Shown here: piece after piece, positions 8,407 through 14,214 of the stretch
How the letters are laid out: every line of letters starts with the position of its first letter
Numbering within the stretch: position 1 is the stretch's first letter
NCBI GenBank assembly: GCA_005240025.1
Contig: SBBK01000005.1
Location: 1-14,309, forward strand
DNA length: 14,309 nt
Reading direction: 5' to 3'
DNA from: an archaeon
Lineage (GTDB): Archaea > Thermoproteota > Nitrososphaeria > Nitrososphaerales > Nitrosopumilaceae
Position numbers and translations under genes: made by a program
The notes under the pieces: model-generated
What the model saw: only the letters and a program-made list of their open reading frames with translations
What the model was told of the DNA's origin: nothing
Database searches by the model: none

Positions 8407-8571
8407 GATCATACTCTAGCATATACCGTGCAGGAATAATAGACAACCAATGAATCTAATTCGAAAGGGAAAATCCCGCCGAGGAGTCATAGGCATCGAA
8501 TCTGCAATTGTCATGATTGCTTTTGTTATCGTGGCAGCAGCTTTGGCGTTTGTGGTCCTCAACATGGGATT
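8407..8571 (+). repeat. 165-bp direct repeat, copy 1 (archaellin promoter and N-terminus)
   Basis: Matches 9306-9470 with only three mismatches (8491, 8494, 8495); bases 8407-8490 are identical. It covers the promoter half-site, the TATA box, the leader and the first 40 codons of the archaellin. Outside the repeat the two genes diverge sharply at DNA level. Confidence 0.93.
8419..8426 (+). promoter_or_regulatory. TATA box of the first archaellin gene
   Basis: GCATATAC, centred 27 nt before the ATG at 8450, so transcription should start at or beside the start codon. The only AGGA in between (8432-8435) is too far from the ATG to act as a Shine-Dalgarno. The upstream GATCA (8407-8411) is kept, but the left TGATC arm seen at the other two archaellum promoters is missing. 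Confidence 0.68.
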
Positions 8572-9148
8572 GTCCTCGACACAAAAGGCAAAGACATCCA
8601 TAGGTACAGGAATATCAGAAGCAAGTAGCGCCTTGGTAATTTCAGGCAACGGACTTGGAATAGGTTGTACATCAAGTACAAAAGGGTGTACCACCGCACA
8701 ACTAAACGTCACTGCTTTCCCAATCAAGGTAGCCACTGGTGGGCAGCCTGTCTTACTTACAAATACAACCGCGGCTGTTAAACTGGTGACCAGTAAGGTA
8801 CAGTATGATGACATCTATGCAGGAATAATACCAGTAAAGGACTTTCAAAACGTAACACTCGCATTCACTGAGGCACGAAGTGTACTTGGAAAGCACATCC
8901 CGCTAAACCCAGTTACACAAGCAGTACCATCAAACACAAAGGCAATGTTCTACTTCACACTGAACCTAAACAACAACACCAGTCTTGATGCAGGCGAGCA
9001 AGGAATGCTTGCAGTTACATACAGGATAAGCGAAAGACCGGTCTCACTTGATAACGTACGCATTGAATTGGTTCCGCCCTCTGGTTCAGCACTAACCATT
9101 GAACGAAACATTCCGGTTATCAGTGGCCTACTCAACGATCTAAAGTAA
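8450..9148 (+). CDS. arlB1: Archaellin 1 (archaellum filament subunit precursor)
   Basis: A 232-residue prearchaellin. It has the class III signal peptide of archaeal filament proteins: a short basic leader ending KSRRG, then VIGIESAIVMIAFVIVAAAL. Cleavage by the prepilin peptidase (PibD/ArlK) is expected after G12, leaving the hydrophobic helix that packs in the filament core. The C-terminal part is a beta-rich outer domain with several N-glycosylation sequons (NVT, NTT, NNT). Unlike archaellin 2 it has a CTSSTKGC insertion (C73 and C80), which could form a disulfide on the filament surface. It lies immediately downstream of a TATA box in leaderless arrangement, and a hairpin plus T-tract follows the stop, so it is probably a monocistronic, strongly expressed gene. 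The assignment is firm; which archaellin is the major one is unknown. Confidence 0.92.
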   Translation: MNLIRKGKSRRGVIGIESAIVMIAFVIVAAALAFVVLNMGLSSTQKAKTSIGTGISEASSALVISGNGLGIGCTSSTKGCTTAQLNVTAFPIKVATGGQPVLLTNTTAAVKLVTSKVQYDDIYAGIIPVKDFQNVTLAFTEARSVLGKHIPLNPVTQAVPSNTKAMFYFTLNLNNNTSLDAGEQGMLAVTYRISERPVSLDNVRIELVPPSGSALTIERNIPVISGLLNDLK

Positions 9149-9180
9149 GTGTTCCAAAAACACTCTCTTTTTTTATTTTT
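9148..9180 (+). terminator. Hairpin and T-tract after archaellin 1
   Basis: Perfect 6-bp stem AGTGTT/AACACT (9148-9153 and 9159-9164) with a 5-nt loop, beginning at the last base of the stop codon and followed by a T-rich run to 9180. Archaeal termination depends mainly on the T-run; together these make a convincing end to the archaellin 1 transcript. Confidence 0.7.
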
Positions 9181-9295
9181 TACAAAACAAGGCTAGATGC
9201 CAAATCATCAAATTTCACCCGACGACAATCAAAATCTAACCACAATATGGAATCTGTTAAGCGTAACGTGATGGCATCAGCGTAGGCAAAATGTT

Positions 9296-9310
9296 TGATC
9301 AACCCGATCA
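9296..9310. promoter_or_regulatory. Palindromic operator TGATC-N5-GATCA, archaellin 2
   Basis: TGATCAACCCGATCA has perfect 5-bp arms and is centred about 19 bp upstream of the TATA box centre. The same 15 bases occur at 10888-10902, at the same distance from a TATA box, within a 37-bp block (9289-9325 versus 10881-10917) that differs at two positions. This conservation outside coding DNA points to a shared regulator-binding site. The regulator is not identified. Confidence 0.62.
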
Positions 9311-9470
9311 TACTCTAGCATATACCGTGCAGGAATAATAGACAACCAATGAATCTAATTCGAAAGGGAAAATCCCGCCGAGGAGTCATTGGTGTCGAAT
9401 CTGCAATTGTCATGATTGCTTTTGTTATCGTGGCAGCAGCTTTGGCGTTTGTGGTCCTCAACATGGGATT
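9306..9470 (+). repeat. 165-bp direct repeat, copy 2 (archaellin promoter and N-terminus)
   Basis: Second copy of the repeat at 8407-8571, offset 899 bp. Identity includes the non-coding leader and third codon positions, which implies very recent duplication or gene conversion rather than protein-level selection alone. Confidence 0.93.
9318..9325 (+). promoter_or_regulatory. TATA box of the second archaellin gene
   Basis: GCATATAC, centred 27 nt before the ATG at 9349; identical in sequence and spacing to the first archaellin promoter, again with no Shine-Dalgarno (leaderless). Confidence 0.68.
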
Positions 9471-10029
9471 TTCGGCAACACAAAAAGCAAAAACAGCAAT
9501 TGTCGCAAGCCTCGACGAATCAAGTTCCACAATGGAAATAGCCGGTAAGGTAACTGGATCAGGAAGTCCAATTCAGGGTAAGCTTAACGTCACTGCAGTT
9601 CCACTCAAATTAGCAGCAGGCGGAACAGCAGTTAACCTCAATGTTGGTACAATGGCAGTAAAGTACTATACTGGTACAGTTCAGTATGATAACATCTATG
9701 CTGGAATACTGACATCAGGAAGCTATCAGAACCTGACTACAGCCATGGATGCAGCCAAAAATACTGGCGGCTGGATTAACGTAAACCCGGTAACTGGAAA
9801 CACAAACCCGAACGCAACAAAGGCAGTAGTCTACTTTAGCGTCAATCGAAACAACAACGCAATTCTAGATGATGGTGAGCATGCGGTTCTGGCAATCATA
9901 TACAGAGGAAGCGAAAGGCCACAGGCACTAGACGCTATCAAGGCAGAAACCGTTGTCCCTACAGGACCACCACTCTCAATTGAGCGTGATGTTCCAAACA
10001 TTACAAGCAAAGTAGTCGATCTGGGCTAA
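9349..10029 (+). CDS. arlB2: Archaellin 2 (archaellum filament subunit precursor)
   Basis: A 226-residue prearchaellin whose first 46 residues are almost identical to archaellin 1. It has the leader KSRRG with predicted cleavage after G12, then the hydrophobic assembly helix. The outer domain is clearly homologous (LNVTAVPLKLAAGG, VQYDNIYAGIL, AVVYFSVNRNNNAILDDGEHAVLAIIYR) but much diverged. It lacks the two cysteines of archaellin 1 and carries fewer sequons (NVT, NLT, NAT). It has its own promoter with the full TGATC-N5-GATCA palindrome, so its regulation may differ from archaellin 1. Two archaellins may be mixed along one filament or used at different times; the sequence does not decide this. 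Confidence 0.92.
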   Translation: MNLIRKGKSRRGVIGVESAIVMIAFVIVAAALAFVVLNMGFSATQKAKTAIVASLDESSSTMEIAGKVTGSGSPIQGKLNVTAVPLKLAAGGTAVNLNVGTMAVKYYTGTVQYDNIYAGILTSGSYQNLTTAMDAAKNTGGWINVNPVTGNTNPNATKAVVYFSVNRNNNAILDDGEHAVLAIIYRGSERPQALDAIKAETVVPTGPPLSIERDVPNITSKVVDLG

Positions 10030-10049
10030 AACCCATGACCAACTTTTTT
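10022..10049 (+). terminator. Possible weak terminator after archaellin 2
   Basis: A 4-bp stem TGGG/CCCA (10022-10025 and 10032-10035) around the stop codon, followed by a T6 run at 10044-10049. The stem is weak; the T-run is the main support. Confidence 0.38.
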
Positions 10050-10115
10050 CCTCAATCCCTACTGTTTAGTTTGAACAAATTAGGATTTTAATCAAATACG
10101 GGAATCACTCCAATA

Positions 10116-10868
10116 TTGCTTGGGCACTTTAATGCAATCATGATCAGCATGACAGCTACAATGCTGTTTGCTCTAGCCGTGGTGATAAATCAGAATCCAA
10201 GCCCTGAGATATCGGGAGACGGGAACTCTTATACCGAAAGCAAGCTCCCAGAACTGAAATACTACGATGAATACGAGACACTCAAAGCCGACAGCAATAC
10301 CGTGGTGGTGTATCCAATTTTTACTCAAACCTCATATGACTGGAATGGTATCCGTGACTTTTATGCCGGATACTGCGATACATGTCTTAGTGCAAAAATA
10401 CCTGAAACCTATGAAAAATCCCTTGGAGCAAGCGGGAATGGCTTTAGAATACTGGAGTTTTTGGGGTATCAAGTCATTGATGATATCGATGTTGATAAAA
10501 ATCCAGAAATTTTAAAAAAATACGACAAAGTAATTTTATTGCACAACGAATATGTCACAAAAAACGAATTCGAGGCTATAATCAATCATCCAAATGTGGT
10601 ATACCTGTATCCGAACGCACTTAGCTCAGAGGTGCATGCGGATTATACACAAAACGAGATTGTGCTCGTTAGGGGTCCAGGCTATCCATACCCTGATATC
10701 AAAAATGGCTTTGACTGGGAGCATGACAACAGCCAGTATTTCAAAGACTGGAAGTGTGACTCGTGGGAATTTTATGAAACCTCAAATGGCTTCATGTTAA
10801 ACTGCTATCCGGAAACGTTTCTGCCAAACAATGGTCATGAATTGTTGAGGGTTCTAAAAGAATTGTAA
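10116..10868 (+). CDS. Unrecognised exported or membrane-anchored protein
   Basis: A 250-residue protein of unknown function. The N-terminus has one hydrophobic segment (about residues 9-24, MISMTATMLFALAVV), so it is exported or anchored with the rest outside. The body is alpha/beta: VVVYPIFTQTSYDW, an acidic stretch DDIDVDKNPEILKKYDKVILLHNEYVT, and NHPNVVYLYPNALSSE. The strand-loop VILLHNEYVT followed by VVYLYPN vaguely recalls glutamine-amidotransferase-like folds, but no catalytic triad can be named. Five cysteines fall at CDTC and later positions (KCDSW, NCYPE), compatible with disulfides. The longest frame begins at TTG 10116, with a TATA-like ATTTTAAT about 27 nt upstream; ATG 10140 is an equally good start. 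It sits between the archaellins and the arl operon, so a cell-surface or archaellum-linked role is possible but unproven. Confidence 0.68.
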   Translation: MLGHFNAIMISMTATMLFALAVVINQNPSPEISGDGNSYTESKLPELKYYDEYETLKADSNTVVVYPIFTQTSYDWNGIRDFYAGYCDTCLSAKIPETYEKSLGASGNGFRILEFLGYQVIDDIDVDKNPEILKKYDKVILLHNEYVTKNEFEAIINHPNVVYLYPNALSSEVHADYTQNEIVLVRGPGYPYPDIKNGFDWEHDNSQYFKDWKCDSWEFYETSNGFMLNCYPETFLPNNGHELLRVLKEL

Positions 10869-10887
10869 AATCAATATCAAAAATGTT

Positions 10888-10902
10888 TGATCAACCCGAT
10901 CA
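10888..10902. promoter_or_regulatory. Palindromic operator TGATC-N5-GATCA, arl operon
   Basis: The same 15 bases as at 9296-9310, including the AACCC spacer, followed by nearly the same 15 bp up to the TATA box (two differences). It lies only 20 bp after the stop of the preceding gene and marks the start of the archaellum accessory operon. Confidence 0.62.
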
Positions 10903-10909
10903 CACGCTA

Positions 10910-10917
10910 GCATATAC
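10910..10917 (+). promoter_or_regulatory. TATA box of the arl accessory operon
   Basis: GCATATAC, the same box as at both archaellin genes. Using the 27-nt spacing measured there, transcription should begin at about 10940. That is 138 nt before the first large gene but exactly on the GTG of a 42-codon ORF. Confidence 0.6.
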
Positions 10918-10939
10918 TGCTATATGAAGAGAAAAAATA

Positions 10940-11068
10940 GTGACGCATTTTAAAAATGGACGCATCTTAGTAGCCTTGAGCCAGATTGCTGGTTATGAGG
11001 ACGACAAATCTATAGTTAACATTGGTCAGGAAGGATTGCGTATATGCTTACGGCATGAGCTACGGTGA
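10940..11068 (+). CDS. Possible leaderless small protein at the head of the arl operon
   Basis: A 42-codon frame (GTG 10940, TGA 11066-11068) beginning MTHFKNGRILVALSQIAGY and ending RHELR. It is too short for routine gene calling. Two features favour translation: its GTG falls at the start site predicted from the TATA box, as for the archaellin genes, and its stop codon lies within the GGTGA Shine-Dalgarno of the next gene. The product would be a small, mixed-charge soluble peptide, basic at its C-terminus, with no recognisable family. It could instead be an open stretch of 5' leader, or a translated leader that only couples translation to the 410-residue protein. Codon evidence is too short to decide. 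Confidence 0.38.
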   Translation: MTHFKNGRILVALSQIAGYEDDKSIVNIGQEGLRICLRHELR

Positions 11069-11077
11069 GAACACACT

Positions 11078-12310
11078 ATGCTATTCCAAAACACCACCTT
11101 TCTAACAAGGACGCTAGGGAGCCTTACAGAACAATTTAGAATATTTCTTGCCTGCAGCATAATCGGAGTATATGGATTAGTCTTGTACGAAGTACTGCCA
11201 GAGTTGCTTTTTGATGTGACAAATTCATTGCTTTACTTTGCTGCCCCAACAAGCGTTGTTGTATCCGTACTGGTAGTTTTACCAAAATTTGCAACAAAAA
11301 ACACAGAAACCAAATCTGCAACGCCTCAGACCGATCTGCTGAGTGAGATGGTCACGGAAGGCACCCAACAGGCACCCAGCCAGGAAAACGCTGAAAATAT
11401 TGACATTTCAAAAATAGGCAGCGCAAATACAGAACTCGATGCCTTGCTTGCAGGCAATTCAGGAATTGTGACTGGAGAAGCAATGCCGGTAACCACAAAC
11501 ACGGTAGACGAAAGCAGAATACACGAATTAGTCGATCAAAAATTTGAACCAATAGAAAATGACCTGACTACTTTCAAAAAGGATCTTAACAAAATTAAGG
11601 AAGACATGAAATACACCAAAGACGCAGTTGATGTTTTGGCCAGTTCATTTGAAGGCACGCTGACTGACATGAAGGCCTTTCAGACGGAAATCTCAAACCC
11701 TCTTAATTTCATGCGTAAATACTTTGAATCGCTGGACATCTCAAAAATCACCGATCCGTCTCTGCCTTTAAGGAACGGATTGATACCAAACCCGTTACAA
11801 AACCAGCATGACACTCAAGCAAATCAGATATCCCCTCAACCCCAAGACAAAATCCAAATTGCCATGGGCACAGCAGGAAACATTCAGACAAACACATCGC
11901 AGGCAAACCCAAGCTCAGGAATAATCAGGGGCAGCGAGATGGACACTCTCATGAGTGGTTCTGATCTTAAAAACCCAATTGATTCTGTTATGAAACCGTT
12001 GTTTAGCGGGAGTCTTTCTGTCGCAAACATGATGGCAATAATCGAACTGGTAGGCGAGATGCTGGCAGAAAAAGGTGATGACTGCATAGACCTCCTCGTA
12101 GATCAATGCAAATTAATGGGACTAAAACCCGAGGATGAAAGTACCATTTACAACATTATTGATCTGCTCAAAACATCCAACATGTCAGTTGAGCAATCAA
12201 TATCGCAGCTCTACAGATTTGCAAAGATAGTGGGCCTCAACGACAGGGAGGCAGACGCCTATTATGCAAGGCTTACTGCCCAGAAATCCATACAAAAAAG
12301 GAGCATCTAG
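11078..12310 (+). CDS. Archaellum-locus membrane/coiled-coil scaffold protein
   Basis: A 410-residue protein in the place where Euryarchaeota carry arlCDE and Crenarchaeota arlX. Two hydrophobic segments (about 21-43 and 48-69) anchor it. A low-complexity linker follows, then a coiled coil (about 144-205, IENDLTTFKKDLNKIKEDM), a Pro/Gln/Asn-rich spacer (about 228-290), and a compact helical C-terminal domain (about 305-400, IIELVGEMLAEKGDDCIDLL). Membrane helix plus coiled coil recalls the ring-forming ArlX. The C-terminal helices faintly recall the ArlD/E domain; neither match can be confirmed by eye. The likely role is a cytoplasmic ring or adaptor around the motor (inference). The Shine-Dalgarno GGTGAG at 11064-11069 is 8 nt before the ATG. 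The stop is 3 nt from arlG, so the genes form one operon. Confidence 0.66.
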   Translation: MLFQNTTFLTRTLGSLTEQFRIFLACSIIGVYGLVLYEVLPELLFDVTNSLLYFAAPTSVVVSVLVVLPKFATKNTETKSATPQTDLLSEMVTEGTQQAPSQENAENIDISKIGSANTELDALLAGNSGIVTGEAMPVTTNTVDESRIHELVDQKFEPIENDLTTFKKDLNKIKEDMKYTKDAVDVLASSFEGTLTDMKAFQTEISNPLNFMRKYFESLDISKITDPSLPLRNGLIPNPLQNQHDTQANQISPQPQDKIQIAMGTAGNIQTNTSQANPSSGIIRGSEMDTLMSGSDLKNPIDSVMKPLFSGSLSVANMMAIIELVGEMLAEKGDDCIDLLVDQCKLMGLKPEDESTIYNIIDLLKTSNMSVEQSISQLYRFAKIVGLNDREADAYYARLTAQKSIQKRSI

Positions 12311-12313
12311 GCC

Positions 12314-12790
12314 ATGGCAGCAAACGTAATGACGGAAGCCATTTTAATCATAGCCTCTGTAATAATTGCTACAACCGTTGCAGGAGTAGTAATGTCGCAG
12401 GTAGGGTCGTTCCAGTCTACATTTACAGCGACCTCCGATGCACAAAAAAACGAAATGCTAACAAAACTCAAAATAATCTACGCAGTTCGCAACGCAACAG
12501 GCACCCCACCAACCTTGGAGGTGTGGGTCAAAAACATTGGAATTGATCCGATAGTGGCCCCCGCGTCAATAGATGTCTACTATGGAAATATAACCGCGGT
12601 ACAAAGAATACCCTACAACGCAAACGGCGGGGAAGACACATGGCGGTACAACTCCCTGCCAACAGTGATCCAAAAAATGGACACGGTTCAAATAAAAATT
12701 ACGGACACGCAGCTGGTTGCAAACAAGACGTACTTTGTCAGGATAACTGCTCCAAACGGTGTCTATGCCGATTACGTCATTTCAACGTAG
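12314..12790 (+). CDS. arlG: Archaellum stator protein ArlG (FlaG)
   Basis: A 158-residue protein with an N-terminal membrane helix at about residues 6-28 (MTEAILIIASVIIATTVAGVV), the usual ArlG start. It is followed by a beta-sandwich domain (LEVWVKNIGIDPIVAPASIDVYYGN, then VQIKITDTQLVANKTYFVRI). In the known family ArlG forms filaments capped by ArlF, linking the motor to the S-layer so that torque acts on the archaellum. Length and single-helix topology fit. An AAGGAG about 11 nt upstream, inside the preceding gene, can serve as Shine-Dalgarno. Only 14 bp separate it from arlF. Assignment rests on the N-terminal motif, domain type and gene order. Confidence 0.82.
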   Translation: MAANVMTEAILIIASVIIATTVAGVVMSQVGSFQSTFTATSDAQKNEMLTKLKIIYAVRNATGTPPTLEVWVKNIGIDPIVAPASIDVYYGNITAVQRIPYNANGGEDTWRYNSLPTVIQKMDTVQIKITDTQLVANKTYFVRITAPNGVYADYVIST

Positions 12791-12804
12791 GTGATTTCTA
12801 AGGA

Positions 12805-13323
12805 ATGGGTCTAAGCGTCGCAATTTCGGGTGGAATTGTACTGTTTGTTGTAGTTTATGTTTTATTGATGATACCCAGCATTGTAAGCCAGACAGTTTCT
12901 ATAACAAAGGCATCATCTGATATCTCTACGGTAGAAAATTCTATACTGAAAACAGAGGTTGGGATACGTGATATCAGTGCACTTGCAGGCTCAGATATGA
13001 TCAACTTTACTCTGAAGAACTCTGGGACAGAAAAACTATGGAATTTTGAAAAATTCAACGTCATTGTATCATATTCTTCTGTAGCCGGACAAAAAACAGA
13101 GTTGCTAAAACATAGCGGTGCGTGTCCGGCTCCCTTATTTCCAGCAAAGAAGCAGTGGTGCATGGAATCTATTGTGGGAGACTACATCGAGCCTAAAATT
13201 CTAAACACAAATGAAACCATGTCTGTCCTCTCCAAAGTAAACCAGCCTGTGGCGCCTGGCACAGTCGACATTGCGGTTTCTACTGATAACGGTATTGTCG
13301 CCAGACATGCGACAGCCACCTAA
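12805..13323 (+). CDS. arlF: Archaellum stator protein ArlF (FlaF)
   Basis: A 172-residue protein starting MGLSVAISGGIVLFVVVYVLL, the MGxSVA-type membrane start characteristic of ArlF. A helical neck follows (VSITKASSDISTVENSILK), then a beta-sandwich (MINFTLKNSGTEKLWNFEKFNVIVSY). In the known family the soluble domain lies outside the membrane, binds S-layer protein and dimerises. Two cysteines in the loop around SGACPAP and QWCMES could form a disulfide. The Shine-Dalgarno-like GGTGA overlaps the stop of arlG (12790-12794), indicating coupled translation. The gene is followed by a 169-bp gap with a hairpin and a new promoter, so it is probably the last gene of its transcription unit. Confidence 0.82.
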   Translation: MGLSVAISGGIVLFVVVYVLLMIPSIVSQTVSITKASSDISTVENSILKTEVGIRDISALAGSDMINFTLKNSGTEKLWNFEKFNVIVSYSSVAGQKTELLKHSGACPAPLFPAKKQWCMESIVGDYIEPKILNTNETMSVLSKVNQPVAPGTVDIAVSTDNGIVARHATAT

Positions 13324-13349
13324 AATTTCCAATTCCTCAATCATACCGG

Positions 13350-13374
13350 CATGGCATTCATACTGAGGGCCATG
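13350..13374 (+). other. Inverted repeat between arlF and arlH
   Basis: Perfect 6-bp stem CATGGC/GCCATG (13350-13355 and 13369-13374) with a 13-nt loop, 27 bp after the arlF stop. No T-run follows, so it is not a classical terminator; it may be an operator or an RNA processing hairpin. Confidence 0.35.
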
Positions 13375-13407
13375 TGTTCACATTCGTTCGAAAAAACCAA
13401 ACACGAT

Positions 13408-13416
13408 CTTATATGA
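13408..13416 (+). promoter_or_regulatory. TATA box upstream of arlH
   Basis: CTTATATGA, identical to the box upstream of the Ig-like surface gene. Transcription is predicted at about 13438-13440, giving arlH a leader of about 53 nt with a strong Shine-Dalgarno. It lacks the TGATC-N5-GATCA palindrome of the other archaellum promoters. Confidence 0.6.
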
Positions 13417-13437
13417 AATTTTTCTTCAGGATCCGCA

Positions 13438-13500
13438 TTGAACATAGTAGTGGATCTACCATATCTTATCTACACTGAAAGGAGGAACCTAATTGCCTGA
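13438..13500 (+). CDS. Possible 20-codon leader ORF overlapping the arlH start
   Basis: A TTG-initiated frame (13438-13440) that ends at TGA 13498-13500 and reads MNIVVDLPYLIYTERRNLIA. Its start coincides with the position 26 nt after the TATA box centre, so it could be translated as a leaderless ORF. It runs through the arlH Shine-Dalgarno and overlaps the arlH start by 8 nt in another frame, an arrangement that would couple the two. A frame this short can easily occur by chance. Confidence 0.22.
   Translation: MNIVVDLPYLIYTERRNLIA
13481..13485 (+). promoter_or_regulatory. Strong Shine-Dalgarno that fixes the arlH start
   Basis: GGAGG, 7 nt before TTG 13493. It supports TTG as the true arlH start: the protein then begins MPEIIPCGNEEVD, right for the family, and no in-frame ATG lies nearby. 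Confidence 0.75.
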
Positions 13501-14194
13501 AATAATTCCATGTGGAAATGAAGAAGTAGACAGGCAATTTGGTGGCGGATTGCCGTTTCCCACACTGATGTTAATCGAAGGGGAGCACGGAACAGGAAAA
13601 AGTGCTCTTACTGCACAATTCATGAAAGGTTATCTGGATGCAGGCAAAAAAGTACTCTGCATCACAGAAAACACCGTAAAGGAATACATTGAGAACATGA
13701 AGGCAATAACCTTCAACTTTTCGTCGGCTTTTTTGCGAAATAATCTTACAATAATGCCGTTGCATATGTATGGAGTAAAGTGGAACAGGGAGCAGGCTGC
13801 ATACCTTCTGCCTGTCATCGGCAAATACATTGGAAACAGCTTCAGAGAACACAACTGCATCATCATCGATTCACTCTCATTACTAACCATGTTTTCTGAG
13901 CCAGGCAAGATTTTAGAATTTTTTACGCAGTGCAAATACCTCGTATCACGCGGAATGAACATAGTAATTACCGTTCACCCAGAAGACATATCGCCTGATC
14001 TTAGAATGAGGATCAAAGGTGGTGTTGATGTTTACTTTAAGCTTGGCATATCCAACATAATAGGTAGAGAAATCAAAACTCTTAAAATAGTTAAACTGAT
14101 TGGCGCAAATGAAAACACGGATTCTGGATTTGGCTTTAATGTGGACATGTTATTTGGCATTAAAATCATCCCAGTATCAGAAGCAAACGTGTAG
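13493..14194 (+). CDS. arlH: Archaellum motor regulatory ATPase ArlH (FlaH)
   Basis: A 233-residue RecA/KaiC-like protein, the usual length of ArlH. Walker A is GEHGTGKS at residues 30-37 (K36, S37), and Walker B is CIIIDSLS with D126. The start EIIPCGNEEVDRQFGGGLP is typical of KaiC-like folds. In the family ArlH binds ATP, sits on the ArlI ATPase hexamer inside the ArlX or ArlCDE ring, and is required for archaellum assembly and switching. The catalytic region looks intact except that the glutamate usual after Walker B in active ATPases is replaced by Ser, in line with the weak hydrolysis known for this family. It initiates at TTG with a strong Shine-Dalgarno and has its own promoter. The next gene starts 20 bp after its stop. 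Confidence 0.92.
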   Translation: MPEIIPCGNEEVDRQFGGGLPFPTLMLIEGEHGTGKSALTAQFMKGYLDAGKKVLCITENTVKEYIENMKAITFNFSSAFLRNNLTIMPLHMYGVKWNREQAAYLLPVIGKYIGNSFREHNCIIIDSLSLLTMFSEPGKILEFFTQCKYLVSRGMNIVITVHPEDISPDLRMRIKGGVDVYFKLGISNIIGREIKTLKIVKLIGANENTDSGFGFNVDMLFGIKIIPVSEANV

Positions 14195-14214
14195 GGCATG
14201 GAGGACAAATAATC

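Noticed and set aside
8233..8439. 68-codon plus-strand ORF in the regulator-archaellin gap, with a hydrophobic stretch
   Set aside because: It starts at TTG with no Shine-Dalgarno, contains the archaellin TATA box and both palindromes, and has an unremarkable AT-rich composition; more likely an open frame by chance.
9251..9290. Short palindrome TGATG-G-CATCA (9269-9279) upstream of archaellin 2
   Set aside because: Its arms are 5 bp, it has no second copy at the other archaellum promoters, and such matches are expected by chance; not listed as an operator.
10881..10960. Third promoter copy as the remnant of a deleted third archaellin
   Set aside because: Similarity ends at the TATA box; the following sequence does not match the archaellin leader or signal peptide, so it is better read as a shared regulatory element.
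14198..14212. Alternative ATG 14198 for the gene after arlH
   Set aside because: It reads ATG GAG GAC AAA TAA, only four codons, and its GGAGGA serves as the Shine-Dalgarno of the ATG at 14215.
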